In this document: positions 26,523 to 35,330 of the stretch, piece after piece
Position numbering within the stretch: the first letter of the stretch is position 1
Layout: the number at the start of each line of letters is the position of its first letter
DNA from: Humisphaera borealis
GTDB lineage: Bacteria > Planctomycetota > Phycisphaerae > Tepidisphaerales > Tepidisphaeraceae
NCBI RefSeq assembly: GCF_015169395.1
Contig: NZ_CP063458.1
Location: 4,898,001 to 4,962,000 of the forward strand
Reading direction: 5' to 3'
DNA length: 64,000 nt
Made by a program: the position numbers and the translations under genes
The notes under the pieces: model-generated
Told to the model about the DNA's origin: nothing
Seen by the model: only the letters and a program-made list of their open reading frames with translations
Databases searched by the model: none

Positions 26523-28250
26523 CTACGCCGGCAATCCCGCAAGCTCCTCTTCGATCGCCCTGACCAGCGGCGCGAGCGTCTTTTCCGAGAAATCGAACCG
26601 AATCCCCGCGGCGGCGAAGAGGTCGGGGAGGGTGCGTGTTCCGCCCAGCGTCAGGGCTGTGCGGTAGTTGGCCAGCGCGCGGTGCGGGTCTTCCTTGGCC
26701 TTCATCCAGAGCTGCAGCGCACCGAGTTGGGCGATGCCGTACTCGATGTAATAGAACGGGGCGTGGAACAAGTGCAGTTGCCGCTGCCAGAGCGTCCGCC
26801 GTGCCAACTCGTGACCGGTCCAATCGACGCCTTTCCCGAAGCGGTCCATCAGCATCAGCCAATGCGCCGCGCGCTCCTCACGGCTATGACCCTGGTGCGT
26901 GTAGATCCAGTGCTGGAACTGGTCGATGGTTGCCATCCAGGGGAAGAACCGCAGGATGCCTTCCAGCTTTTTGCGGGCGGCGCGGGCCTGGCCCTCGGCG
27001 TCGTAGAACACGTCGAGGTGTTCGCCGCCGAGCAGCTCCATCGCCATGCTCGCGACTTCGCAGAACTCCATGGGTGCCGATCGCAGGAACACCAACGGCT
27101 CTTTGCGGCACGCCCACTGGTAGTGGAAGGCGTGGCCGCCTTCGTGCAGCAGCGTTTCCACATCGCGGTGCAGGCCCGCGGCATTCATGAAGATGAACGG
27201 CTGTTTGCTCTCTTCGAGCGAACACTGGTATCCGCCGGGCTGTTTGCCCTTTCGGCTGGCCAAGTCGAGGTTGCCGTGCAGTTTGAGCTGGTCGAAGTCG
27301 GCCGCGATGTCGGGTGACAGCCGATCGAAGATCTCGCGTGTCTTGGCGACGAACCCGTCAACATCATTCTCGGCGAACGGATGCAACGGCGAACGGTTCT
27401 GCGGATCGACTTCCAGATCCCACGGGCGAACCGAATCGATACCGAGATCTTTCGCCCGATCGGCGTGAAGCTTGGCCACCAGGGGCACCACGGTCGCGGC
27501 GATCGCGTCGGCGAAGCGCTGGCAGTCGGCCGGGGTGTAGTCGAACCGCTTGTTCGCCTTCCAGGCCAGGTCGCGGTAGTTGCGCATGCCGGCGTTCTGG
27601 GCGATGGTCTGCCGCAGCGGCAATTGCTTGTCGAAGATGGTCTCGATCCGCTCGGCATCCTGCAGCCTGCGGCTGGTAGCCGCCTCCCACGCGCCTTGAC
27701 GGGTCGGGCGGTCGGTCTGCTCGTAGAACCGGGCGATCTGTTGCGGCGTGTATTCCTTGCCCTTGAACGTGACCATCTGCTCGCCGCTGATTTTGTCGTA
27801 TTCGTTAGTCAGCTTCGTGACTTGCGTCTCTAACGGTACGTTCTCGGCGCGGAAGACCTCGACATCCGCCTTCCACTTGCGCTCGAGCATGGCGTACCAG
27901 CGGTCGCCGCGAAGTTGTTCCAACGCGGGGGAGGCCAGGAACTTCTTCTGCATCTCGAATGCCAGCGGCTTGACCTTCGGGTCCACATTTTCGACGTAGT
28001 GGAGATAGGCTTTTTCCAGGGCCGGGTCGTCGGTGTGGCAGGAATTGTCGATGTAGCGCCGGTTGCCGTACTCGTCGATCGCCGCCGACAGTTCCGATGC
28101 ATCCTTCAGCCACGACTGAAGTTGCGCAACTGTTTCGACCGGCCGATCGAGCAGGATACGGTATAGCGGCTCGATCCGGTCGAAGTCGGCCAGGTCGATA
28201 TCGGCCGGTACAAATGTTCGGCTGGTGGTGGCGGGCGCGGCAGCGGTCAT
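26523..28250 (-). CDS. M3-family oligoendopeptidase (PepF-like)
   Basis: 575 residues from the ATG at 28250; upstream in-frame codons have no similarity and run toward the divergent lepB promoter. Zinc metallopeptidase with the HEXXH-type motif LLHEGGHAFHY and the downstream ligand region EFCEVASMAMELL. The C-terminal PFYYIEYGIAQLGALQLW is typical of M3B oligopeptidases. Expected to hydrolyse cytoplasmic oligopeptides. No signal peptide. Divergent from lepB, with 116 bases between starts. Confidence 0.92.
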   Translation of the reverse strand: MTAAAPATTSRTFVPADIDLADFDRIEPLYRILLDRPVETVAQLQSWLKDASELSAAIDEYGNRRYIDNSCHTDDPALEKAYLHYVENVDPKVKPLAFEMQKKFLASPALEQLRGDRWYAMLERKWKADVEVFRAENVPLETQVTKLTNEYDKISGEQMVTFKGKEYTPQQIARFYEQTDRPTRQGAWEAATSRRLQDAERIETIFDKQLPLRQTIAQNAGMRNYRDLAWKANKRFDYTPADCQRFADAIAATVVPLVAKLHADRAKDLGIDSVRPWDLEVDPQNRSPLHPFAENDVDGFVAKTREIFDRLSPDIAADFDQLKLHGNLDLASRKGKQPGGYQCSLEESKQPFIFMNAAGLHRDVETLLHEGGHAFHYQWACRKEPLVFLRSAPMEFCEVASMAMELLGGEHLDVFYDAEGQARAARKKLEGILRFFPWMATIDQFQHWIYTHQGHSREERAAHWLMLMDRFGKGVDWTGHELARRTLWQRQLHLFHAPFYYIEYGIAQLGALQLWMKAKEDPHRALANYRTALTLGGTRTLPDLFAAAGIRFDFSEKTLAPLVRAIEEELAGLPA

Positions 28251-28366
28251 GTCGTTGCTCTCCTGTGGGTGACGTATGTTAGGATGCCCGGCCGCAACGG
28301 CAAAGCCGTGTCGCCCGGCAAAGCCATGGCTGCCGGTAAGCCGTGATTGTGTCGTCTGGAGAAACG

Positions 28367-29152
28367 ATGTCCCAAGAGATCGCAAACAGCCCGAATCCCA
28401 GCCCCGAGAACTCGCCGAGCGCGCCATCTGCCGCGAGCCCGACGACGAACGCGACCGAACCGAAGCCGAAGTGGACGTTCGGCCGGTTCTTTCGCGAGCA
28501 GATCCGCCCGCTGATCGTGCTCATCCTCGTGCTGATGGCCGCTCGCTCGACGCTCGCCGACTGGAATGACGTTCCGACCGGCTCGATGAACCCGACGATC
28601 CTCGAAGGGGATCGGATCTTCGTGAACAAGCTGTCGTACGGCCTGAAGATCCCCTTCACGACCATTCACGTCACCCGCTGGGGGCATCCCGAGCGGGGAG
28701 AAGTGGTGGTGTTCTTCGCGCCTCACGATGGCACGCGCATGGTAAAGCGCGTGCTGGGCGCGCCCGGCGATGTCATCGAGCTGGTGAACAACCGCCTGAT
28801 CGTCAACGGCAAACACGCCGATTACCTGCCGCCCGATGCGAAAGTGATCGGCGACTATCCCGTGGTCCGGTCGGTCGGTGTGAAGTTCGGCACCGAAGCG
28901 CTCGGCGATCAGAAACACCCGGTCATGTTCACGCCCGCTCGATCGGGCAAGCCCGATTTCGGGCCGATCACCGTCCCCGAGGGTAAGTATCTGCTGATCG
29001 GCGACAACCGCGACAACAGCTTCGATTCCCGCTACTGGGGCATGGTCGATGAGAGCGAGATCGTCGGCAGGGCGATCGGCGTTGCCGCGTCGTTCGAGCC
29101 GGGTGGATTTCTGTCGGCACGGTGGGGACGGTTCTTCCGGTCGCTTCCCTAA
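28367..29152 (+). CDS. lepB: Signal peptidase I
   Basis: 261 residues from the ATG at 28367 (GGAG nine bases upstream). Cleaves Sec and Tat signal peptides at the outer face of the inner membrane. A Pro/Ser/Asn-rich N-terminus precedes one membrane segment (PLIVLILVLMAARS). Catalytic Ser is in PTGSMNPTI, general-base Lys in RMVKRVLGAPGD, and box E is IGDNRDNSFDSRYWG. All catalytic boxes are intact. It fits the many exported proteins encoded nearby. Confidence 0.95.
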   Translation: MSQEIANSPNPSPENSPSAPSAASPTTNATEPKPKWTFGRFFREQIRPLIVLILVLMAARSTLADWNDVPTGSMNPTILEGDRIFVNKLSYGLKIPFTTIHVTRWGHPERGEVVVFFAPHDGTRMVKRVLGAPGDVIELVNNRLIVNGKHADYLPPDAKVIGDYPVVRSVGVKFGTEALGDQKHPVMFTPARSGKPDFGPITVPEGKYLLIGDNRDNSFDSRYWGMVDESEIVGRAIGVAASFEPGGFLSARWGRFFRSLP

Positions 29153-29199
29153 TGCGTTGTCTCGAATAGTGTGCTCACGTTTCGTAGTGTGCTCGTCTC

Positions 29200-29262
29200 G
29201 CGCTCCGCGTCGCGTTGTGGCCAACCGAGTGATCCGGTTAGCCGCGACGCCAAGCGGAGCGC
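29200..29262. repeat. REP-like inverted repeat between lepB and the dehydratase gene
   Basis: GCGCTCCGC at 29200-29208 pairs with GCGGAGCGC at 29254-29262, and inner segments (GGCCAACCG and CCGGTTAGCC) pair imperfectly. It covers most of the gap before the IlvD/Edd gene. Confidence 0.75.
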
Positions 29263-29306
29263 GGGGTATTCGGAGACCCGACAGCAACCCCTTTCCGTTC
29301 CAACCC

Positions 29307-31046
29307 ATGTCGCAAACCAAATCGTCGCGCAAGACCCCCGATCAACTCCGCTCCGCACGCTGGTTCGCGCCAGACGACCTGCGATCCTTCGGCCATCGCT
29401 CCCGGCTGAAGCAGATGGGTTTCTCCGAGGCCGATTATGTCGGCAAGCCGGTCATCGCCATCCTGAACACCTGGAATGATCTCTCGCAGTGCCACACGCA
29501 TTTCCCCGAACGTGTCGAGCAGATCAAGCGTGGCATCCTGCAGGCCGGCGGATTTCCGGTCGAGATCCCCGTGATGTCGCTCTCGGAAATGTTCATGAAG
29601 CCGTCGGCGATGTATTACCGCAATCTGCTGGCGATGGAGGTGGAGGAGAACCTGCGATGCCACCCGATTGACGGCGCGGTGCTCGTCGGCGGGTGCGACA
29701 AGACCACGCCGGGGCTGATCATGGGGGCGACGTCCGCCGACCTGCCTTGCATTTACGTGCCCGCCGGGCCCATGCTCGCCGGCAACTGGAAGGGCACTCG
29801 CCTCGGCAGCGGCACCGACAGCTGGAAGTACTGGGCCGAGAAGTGCGCCGGGAACCTCCCCGATTGCGATTGGCGGGGCGTCGAAGAAGGCATCGCCCGC
29901 AGCCCCGGCACCTGTATGACCATGGGTACCGCCAGCACCATGACCGCAATCGCCGAGACGCTGGGGTTGTCGCTGCCTGGCGCCAGCAGCATTCCCGCGG
30001 TTCACTCGGCACACGGCCGAATGGCAGCCGAGAGCGGGCGGCGGGCGGTCGAGCTCGTCTGGCAGGATCTGCGGCCGTCAAAACTGCTCGCCAGGGAAGC
30101 GTTCGACAACGCGATTACCGTGGATATGGCGATTGGCGGATCGACCAACGCGATCGTTCACCTGATCGCGATGGCGGGGCGGGCCGGCATCAAGCTGCCG
30201 CTCGAGCGCTTTGACGAGCTGAGCCAGCGCACGCCCGTCGTCGCCAACCTTCGCCCCAGCGGCGAATACCTGATGGAGGACTTCTACGACGCCGGCGGCC
30301 TGCCCGCGCTGCTGAACCGTATCCGCCATCTGCTGCACACGGACGTCATCACGGTCAACGGAAGGACACTCGGCGAGAACGTCGCCGGGGCCGAGATCAT
30401 CAACTCGAAAGTGATCGTTCCCGAGGGGAAGGAGCTGAGCCAGGCGGGTGCCACGTTCATCCTGCGCGGCAATCTCGCCCCTGACGGCTGCGTGATCAAA
30501 CCGACCGCCGCCGAGCCGCGACTGCTCAAGCACACCGGCCCCGCGGTGGTGTTCGAAAACTACGAGGAGCTCAAGAAGGGGATTGACGACGAATCGCTGC
30601 CGATCACGGCCGACAGCGTGATCGTGCTGAAGTGTGGCGGGCCGATCGGGGCACCCAGCATGCCCGAGTGGGGGATGTTGCCGATTCCCAAGCGGCTCCT
30701 GAAGCAGGGCATCCGCGACATGGTGCGCATCAGCGACGCCCGCATGAGCGGCACCAGTTACGGGACGTGCGTTCTACATGTGGCTCCCGAAAGCGCCGTA
30801 GGCGGGCCGTTCGCCCTGGTTCGGACCGGGGATCTGATCGAGCTCGACGTTCAGGCTCGCAGAATCCATCTTCATGTCAGCGACGAAGAACTGGCCGTTC
30901 GTCGAAGCCAATGGATCGCGCCGGAGCGTCGATACGAGCGCGGCTATGCTGCTTTGTTTGCACATGAAGTGACCCAAGCCAACGAAGGGTGCGACTTCAG
31001 GTTCCTGCACGCCGGGAAAGCAACTCCAGAGCCCGACATCTATTGA
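29307..31046 (+). CDS. IlvD/Edd-family dehydratase, probably a sugar-acid (L-arabinonate-type) dehydratase
   Basis: 579 residues from the ATG at 29307. Fe-S dehydratase with three conserved cysteines: Cys62 (SQCHTHF), Cys130 (VGGCDKTTP) and Cys203 (GTCMTMGTAS). The N-terminal RSARWFAPDDLRSFGHRSR is typical of the arabinonate/xylonate/gluconate-acting branch rather than of branched-chain amino-acid IlvD. The C-terminal part has RISDARMSGTSYG and VAPESAVGGP, the family signature. It would convert an aldonic acid to a 2-keto-3-deoxy acid. No ilvB/C or kdg genes are adjacent. Sugar versus dihydroxy-acid substrate is inferred from sequence style. Confidence 0.88.
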   Translation: MSQTKSSRKTPDQLRSARWFAPDDLRSFGHRSRLKQMGFSEADYVGKPVIAILNTWNDLSQCHTHFPERVEQIKRGILQAGGFPVEIPVMSLSEMFMKPSAMYYRNLLAMEVEENLRCHPIDGAVLVGGCDKTTPGLIMGATSADLPCIYVPAGPMLAGNWKGTRLGSGTDSWKYWAEKCAGNLPDCDWRGVEEGIARSPGTCMTMGTASTMTAIAETLGLSLPGASSIPAVHSAHGRMAAESGRRAVELVWQDLRPSKLLAREAFDNAITVDMAIGGSTNAIVHLIAMAGRAGIKLPLERFDELSQRTPVVANLRPSGEYLMEDFYDAGGLPALLNRIRHLLHTDVITVNGRTLGENVAGAEIINSKVIVPEGKELSQAGATFILRGNLAPDGCVIKPTAAEPRLLKHTGPAVVFENYEELKKGIDDESLPITADSVIVLKCGGPIGAPSMPEWGMLPIPKRLLKQGIRDMVRISDARMSGTSYGTCVLHVAPESAVGGPFALVRTGDLIELDVQARRIHLHVSDEELAVRRSQWIAPERRYERGYAALFAHEVTQANEGCDFRFLHAGKATPEPDIY

Positions 31047-31418
31047 ACGGCGGCAGTCTTCGATCCGTTCGCCGATCAGGACGCACGCCAGCGTCCGACT
31101 GCGGCCGAGGCCTGTAGGTTCTTGCGATGTGCACGGAGCGCTGCAGGCGCTTCATGTTGCACCACCCGCCACTGGGAAACATCAATTTCCATAAAGAACA
31201 GCGTCACAGTCCCCGCCACCGGTGCAAAGCGACCGATCGGGGAATCCAATTTGCGCATTGGACCGACGATTGCTTGTTCGAGGGGTTCAATCGGCTAAAC
31301 TCTGCGCACCAACCGCATTGTTTCGTTTTGCACTCTGAAGCAAGCCAGATTGTGACCCATTCCGCCTCGTAACCGATCGCCAGGTCCGTCCAGGACCTGG
31401 CCTGGTTGGAGTTTAACC
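31047..31418. other. 372-base leader/intergenic region upstream of the STAS gene
   Basis: No gene seen. It contains a promoter candidate (31274-31301) and, just before the STAS gene, the hairpin CCAGGTCC-gtcca-GGACCTGG at 31380-31400 followed by GTTGGAG and the start codon. Confidence 0.55.
31274..31301 (+). promoter_or_regulatory. Candidate promoter for the STAS-cNMP gene pair
   Basis: TTGTTC (31274-31279), 16 bases, TAAACT (31296-31301). It would give a leader of about 110 bases that includes the hairpin at 31380-31400. Confidence 0.4.
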
Positions 31419-31754
31419 ATGGATTTCCAGGTCGAACCGGCTGTCATCACCCCAATTCCCGAGGGGTTCTCGGCAAAACTCATCGGGTCGATCCATACCA
31501 ACACGGCGTGGATTGAAGGGGAGTTCAAGAAGGTGGTCGCGGCCAAGCCGAAGCTGGTGGAGGTCGACCTTTCCGAGACGACGTTCCTGTCATCGATGGG
31601 AATTGGCGTCCTGGTATGGCTTTACAACCACGTCCAGGAAACGGGCGGAGTTGTAAAGATTGTCGCGATTCGCAAGCGCGTTCTGTCGAGCCTGAAGCTT
31701 TCCCGGCTTGATTCGCTGTTCAAGACGGCATCGGCCCGCATTGTGCCTGATTAG
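31419..31754 (+). CDS. STAS-domain anti-sigma factor antagonist-like protein
   Basis: 111 residues, a single STAS domain: IPEGFSAKLIGSIHT, VVAAKPKLVEVDLSETTFLSSMGIGVLVWLYNH (seen as parts VEVDLSETTF and LSSMGIGVL) and KRVLSSLKLSRLDSLF. The Ser-Ser-Met-Gly turn is where SpoIIAA-type proteins are phosphorylated. Such proteins release sigma factors or other partners by binding anti-sigma kinases; no kinase or sigma gene is in this window. It is 47 bases upstream of the cNMP-binding gene and likely cotranscribed. Confidence 0.9.
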   Translation: MDFQVEPAVITPIPEGFSAKLIGSIHTNTAWIEGEFKKVVAAKPKLVEVDLSETTFLSSMGIGVLVWLYNHVQETGGVVKIVAIRKRVLSSLKLSRLDSLFKTASARIVPD

Positions 31755-31801
31755 ATGTTCGCGCCATCGGTAAGCAGACGAAGTCCGGAGTTGGGTTCGC
31801 C

Positions 31802-32713
31802 ATGGACAGTAAGTTTCTTGAAGGCATTCCACTCTTTTCGTCGCTGACGCCGCTCGAGCGAGACAAGCTCGCGGTCTACTTTGAGGTTCGCCAGGTTGCG
31901 ATGGGAACGACCCTGTTCTGGGTCGGGGAGATCGGGGACGAGTTCTTCTTAATCAAGCGGGGTCAGGTCTCGATCAGCGTTCCGGACCAGGGTGGTAAAG
32001 AGATCATTCTGGCCGACCTCGGGCCCGGAGCGGTTTTCGGCGAAATCGCGTTGTTGGATAGCGGCCCGCGCACTGCGACCGCCAGGGCACGGTCGGACGC
32101 GGAGGTTCTTGTTCTTCAGCGTTCGGCGTTTGCCGATTTTATTACGGAGCATCCGCCTTTCGCCCTGCATGTCATGAAGGTGCTGGGCACCCGTCAACGG
32201 CAGACGGTGGAAAAACTCCGCGGTATCAGGAATCTTGACGAGATCATCGAAGAGCGGCTCACCCGGTGGGAACAGATCGCGACGGGCATCGCGACGATGG
32301 CCAGCAGCAAGTGGTTCCTGCTGACCCACGCCGTCGCGTTTGTGAGCTGGATTATCGCGAATCTCGTCCTCCCACCAAAAGTCGCGATTGACCCGTTTCC
32401 GTTCCCCTTTCTGTGTTTCTGGGCCTCGACCGAAGCCATTTTCCTCTCGCTGTTCATCCTCGTCGCCCAGGATCAGCAGTCGCGCAAAGATCGAACCCGT
32501 ACAGAGTTGGAGTACCAGGTTGCCCTGAAGATGCAGGTCGAGATGATGCAGTTGCATCAGAAACTCGACACGCTTATCGATGGCCAGGAAGCTGACCTTG
32601 AACGTCGCCGCAAGGAAGATAAAGACATCCCACGGTCACCCTTGCATCTGACGCTGAGAACGGACCTGGCGCGAACGGCGTCGGATCTGTCGCAATCGGA
32701 TGCCGCTGTGTGA
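31802..32713 (+). CDS. Cyclic nucleotide-binding domain fused to DUF1003 membrane domain
   Basis: 303 residues. N-terminal cNMP-binding domain at about 5-125 (LFSSLTPLERDKLAVYFEV, the phosphate-binding cassette FGEIALLDSGPRTATARA). Then DUF1003 at about 145-265: RLTRWEQIATGIATMASSKWF, a membrane helix FLLTHAVAFVSWIIANLVL, a second FLCFWASTEAIFLSLFILVAQ, and DQQSRKDRTRTELEYQVALKMQVEMM, a cytoplasmic helix. Probably a membrane sensor of cAMP or a related ligand. Sits between the STAS gene and the ribosomal cluster. Confidence 0.9.
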   Translation: MDSKFLEGIPLFSSLTPLERDKLAVYFEVRQVAMGTTLFWVGEIGDEFFLIKRGQVSISVPDQGGKEIILADLGPGAVFGEIALLDSGPRTATARARSDAEVLVLQRSAFADFITEHPPFALHVMKVLGTRQRQTVEKLRGIRNLDEIIEERLTRWEQIATGIATMASSKWFLLTHAVAFVSWIIANLVLPPKVAIDPFPFPFLCFWASTEAIFLSLFILVAQDQQSRKDRTRTELEYQVALKMQVEMMQLHQKLDTLIDGQEADLERRRKEDKDIPRSPLHLTLRTDLARTASDLSQSDAAV

Positions 32714-32801
32714 GTGTCTTCCGGGCGCGTCAGCAAGGGTGGCGCGTCCGGTCATACCAGCCTCGACCCGCCAGCTTTTCACGATTTACGTTCAGCAGCC
32801 C

Positions 32802-32829
32802 TTGACACAGTTTTCATGGACTGTATCTT
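32802..32829 (+). promoter_or_regulatory. Sigma-70 promoter of the S10 ribosomal operon
   Basis: Consensus TTGACA (32802-32807), 16 bases, TATCTT (32824-32829). Transcription would start near 32836, about 110 bases before rpsJ. The rpsO promoter candidate has the same -10 hexamer. Confidence 0.75.
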
Positions 32830-32948
32830 CTCCCCTCCACCTGCGGGCAGGAGCGAGACGCTTCCGGCGACGCGGTGGATGGAAGACGCGGTCGAAAGCA
32901 AGTAGTTTCGCGGCTTCCGAGGCTCTTTGAAACGTCAGGACGGATGCG

Positions 32949-33257
32949 ATGACCGGTGACCGGATTAGAATTCGTATGGAAGCCTACGACCATCGGGCCC
33001 TGGATGCCTCGGCAAAAGAAATTGTCGAGCATGCCAAGCGGACCAATGCCCGTGTGTGCGGCCCGATTCCCTTGCCGACCCGTGTCGAGCGTTACACCGT
33101 CCTGCGTAGCCCTCACATCGATAAGAAGTCCCGTGAACAGTTCGAGATGCGGACCCACAAACGCATTATCGACATTCTCGACTTCGGTCCCCGGACCGTC
33201 GATGCGCTGAACCGCCTGGTCGTTCCGGCCGGTGTGTTCGTGAAGATCAAGGCCTGA
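32949..33257 (+). CDS. rpsJ: 30S ribosomal protein S10
   Basis: 102 residues, the standard length. Recognised by [21 protein letters not shown], the tRNA-proximal loop [19 protein letters not shown] and the end [16 protein letters not shown] variant ([16 protein letters not shown]). Component of the 30S head and NusE transcription factor partner in NusB/E complexes. First gene of the cluster; unlike many bacteria it is not preceded by the str operon (rpsL, rpsG, fusA, tuf) but by a cNMP-binding protein gene. Confidence 0.97.
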   Translation: MTGDRIRIRMEAYDHRALDASAKEIVEHAKRTNARVCGPIPLPTRVERYTVLRSPHIDKKSREQFEMRTHKRIIDILDFGPRTVDALNRLVVPAGVFVKIKA

Positions 33258-33271
33258 AAATAGATACAAAC

Positions 33272-33331
33272 GCGATTCTGCTTGCGGGTTTGCCCGCAGT
33301 AAGGAGGGGCTGTCCTCCTGATAAGAATCGC
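33272..33331 (+). promoter_or_regulatory. Three-way-junction RNA structure in the rpsJ-rplC gap
   Basis: Closing stem GCGATTCT (33272-33279) with AGAATCGC (33324-33331); hairpin TGCGGG-tttg-CCCGCA (33283-33298); hairpin AGGAGG-ggctgt-CCTCCT (33302-33319). All three stems are perfect and nested in only 60 bases. The second hairpin would hide an anti-SD-like AGGAGG. It lies 260 bases before rplC in a 334-base gap without a gene. Confidence 0.72.
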
Positions 33332-33591
33332 CAATATTTGCAGCCGGGCCGCGGGGTTCATCCAAGAACCCACTCGCCTTTCGAATCGATTGAGCAATCA
33401 ATCGAGGGATAAGGGCCGCGGTCGCCGGGTTTTCTTTTCGCCCGAATCGGCCGCTTAAGGGTCGGAACGGCGAAAAGGCTCTTACGGCAAGTGTCCGTGA
33501 GGCAGACTGATAGGCTCCTTTTTGCGGAGCGGGTTACGAGATCGGGTTGGCGGCACGAGCCGTTTTTCCTTCTCTCCTCTGCCCGGTTTCA
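33332..33591 (+). other. Remainder of the long rplC leader
   Basis: 260 non-coding bases after the three-way junction. Smaller potential stems are visible (GGGTTCATCCAAGAACCC at about 33355-33372; GCTCC-tttttgc-GGAGC near 33514-33530). No promoter was clear. An in-frame extension of rplC to 33547 is not supported by homology. Confidence 0.55.
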
Positions 33592-34254
33592 ATGACACCA
33601 GCACTGCTCGGCAAGAAAATCGGCATGACCCGCGTCTATGACGCGGCCGGCAAGGTGATTCCCGTCACCGTCGTCGAATGTCAGCCCAACGCGATTACCC
33701 AGATCAAAACGGTCGAGACCGACGGCTACAACGCCGTTCAGCTCGGCTTTGACGACATCCGCGCCAAGCTCAGCAATTTCCCGCTGATTGGTCACTGTGC
33801 CAAGGCGGGCGTAGGCCCCAAGCGCAGCTTCGCCGAGATTCGTCTGAAGAACCCCACTGACAAGAAGGCCGGAGAGGCCGTTGCAGTGGGGATTTTTGAT
33901 GGCGTTCAGTACGTTGACGTCATCGGAACCAGCAAGGGCAAGGGTTTCGCCGGTGCGATGAAGCGGCATCACTTCGGTGGTCAGCCCGCGTCGCACGGTA
34001 CCGAACGCAAGCACCGCTCGCGTGGTTCGATCTGTTCGTACGCCAGCAACCGTGGTCACACCGGCAAGCCCAAGAAGGGGCTTCGCATGGCCGGCCACAT
34101 GGGCAACGAACGCGTCACCTGCAGCAACCTGGCCCTGGTGAAGGTTGACGCCGAGAAGAACATTCTCCTCATCAAGGGTGCGGTGCCGGGTTCCAACGGC
34201 GGCCTGGTGTTCGTTCGCAAGGCGCTGACCGCCCGCGACAAGAAGCCGGCTTAA
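33592..34254 (+). CDS. rplC: 50S ribosomal protein L3
   Basis: 220 residues from the ATG at 33592, where the family start ALLGKKIGMTRVYDAAGKVIPV begins. The central extension reaching the peptidyl transferase centre is present (GTSKGKGFAGAMKRHHFGG, SHGTERKHRSRGSI), as is HMGNERVTCSNL. Binds 23S rRNA early in assembly. Preceded by an unusually long non-coding gap containing a predicted structured RNA. Confidence 0.97.
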   Translation: MTPALLGKKIGMTRVYDAAGKVIPVTVVECQPNAITQIKTVETDGYNAVQLGFDDIRAKLSNFPLIGHCAKAGVGPKRSFAEIRLKNPTDKKAGEAVAVGIFDGVQYVDVIGTSKGKGFAGAMKRHHFGGQPASHGTERKHRSRGSICSYASNRGHTGKPKKGLRMAGHMGNERVTCSNLALVKVDAEKNILLIKGAVPGSNGGLVFVRKALTARDKKPA

Positions 34255-34361
34255 AACAAGCCATCGGAATGTCGCACTGAACCCGCTGAAACAAGACCAA
34301 CGCTGAGTAACGCAGCACGCTGAGATACGAAGGACGACGTCGCCGCGGCGTCGAGACGAAC
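34255..34361. other. rplC-rplD gap with degenerate repeat words
   Basis: CGCTGAG occurs twice (near 34302 and 34319) and the end is a GC-rich stem-like ACGACGTCGCCGCGGCGTCG. Heptamer periodicity is weak here compared with the gaps further on. Confidence 0.45.
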
Positions 34362-35000
34362 ATGATCGAAGTCCCAGTATTCAATCAGAACGGCCAGGAG
34401 ATCGAAAAGCTCCAGGTCGACGAAGCCAAGCTCGGCGGCAAGATCAACAACGCGCTGCTCAAGCAGGCCGTTGTGATGTACCACGCCAACAAGCGTCAGG
34501 GCACCGTCCGGACGCAGGCCCGTGGTGAAGTCGCCGGCTCGACCCGAAAGATGTTCAAGCAGAAGGGCACCGGCAACGCCCGTACCGGCGGTATCCGCAA
34601 CCCGATCAAGGTCGGTGGCGGTCACGCCAAGCAGCGTCGTCCGAAGGACTGGCGCCAAGCCCTGCCGAAGAAGGCCCGCCGCGCCGCCCGCAACGCCGCG
34701 ATCCTGTCGAAGATCGAATCCAAGGAGATTCGCATTATCGACGACATCAAGCTCGATCAGCCCAAGACCAAGCTGATGGCCCAGATCTTCAAGGCCCTCG
34801 GCATCGAGCGGACCTGCCTGTTCGCGGTTGACGGTCGCAACGAGACCATCGAGCGATCGGCCCGCAACATCGACCGCACCACGCTCACGACGGTGGCCCA
34901 GCTCAATGCCTGGGACATCCTCAAGAACCGCGTGCTGCTGGTGACCAAGGCCGGGTTCCAGGAGATCCTGGACGGCAAGAAGAAAGAAGCGACGGTCTAA
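34362..35000 (+). CDS. rplD: 50S ribosomal protein L4
   Basis: 212 residues. Exit-tunnel protein; the tunnel loop is VAGSTRKMFKQKGTGNARTG followed by RNPIKVGGGHAKQRRPKDW. The globular part has LKQAVVMYHANKRQGT near the start and AWDILKNRVLLVTKAGF at the end. In Escherichia coli L4 also represses its operon; a comparable site is not proven here, but the structured leader before rplC is a candidate target. Confidence 0.97.
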   Translation: MIEVPVFNQNGQEIEKLQVDEAKLGGKINNALLKQAVVMYHANKRQGTVRTQARGEVAGSTRKMFKQKGTGNARTGGIRNPIKVGGGHAKQRRPKDWRQALPKKARRAARNAAILSKIESKEIRIIDDIKLDQPKTKLMAQIFKALGIERTCLFAVDGRNETIERSARNIDRTTLTTVAQLNAWDILKNRVLLVTKAGFQEILDGKKKEATV

Positions 35001-35043
35001 CGGCGGTCGAACGGCCACGCTCCCTGAACTTTGAGGTTGTCCG

Positions 35044-35322
35044 ATGGAACACACACGAATCATCATCCGCCCCCTGGTGACGGAAAAGAGCACTCACCAG
35101 CAGGCCACCCGCAACGTTTACTCGTTCGAGGTGGACAAGCGTGCGGATAAGACGCAGATCAAGCAGGCCGTCGAAAAGCTGTACGACGTCAAGGTCGTCG
35201 ATGTCCGCACAATGACCCGCAAGGGCAAGAGCCGCCGCACGAAGGTCGGCTTCGTCGAAGGCAGCAACTGGAAGCGCGCACTGGTCGTGCTGGATGAGAA
35301 CTCGAGGATTGAACTGTTCTAA
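35044..35322 (+). CDS. rplW: 50S ribosomal protein L23
   Basis: 92 residues, usual bacterial length. Signature RPLVTEKSTHQQATRNVYSFEVDKRADKTQIKQAVEKLYDVKV seen as RPLVTEKS, YSFEVDKRADKTQIK and VEKLYDVKV; then GKSRRTKVGFVEGSNWKRALV. Located at the exit of the ribosomal tunnel, docking site for trigger factor and SRP. The 43-base gap from rplD has no repeat. Confidence 0.97.
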   Translation: MEHTRIIIRPLVTEKSTHQQATRNVYSFEVDKRADKTQIKQAVEKLYDVKVVDVRTMTRKGKSRRTKVGFVEGSNWKRALVVLDENSRIELF

Positions 35323-35330
35323 GGAGAGTC

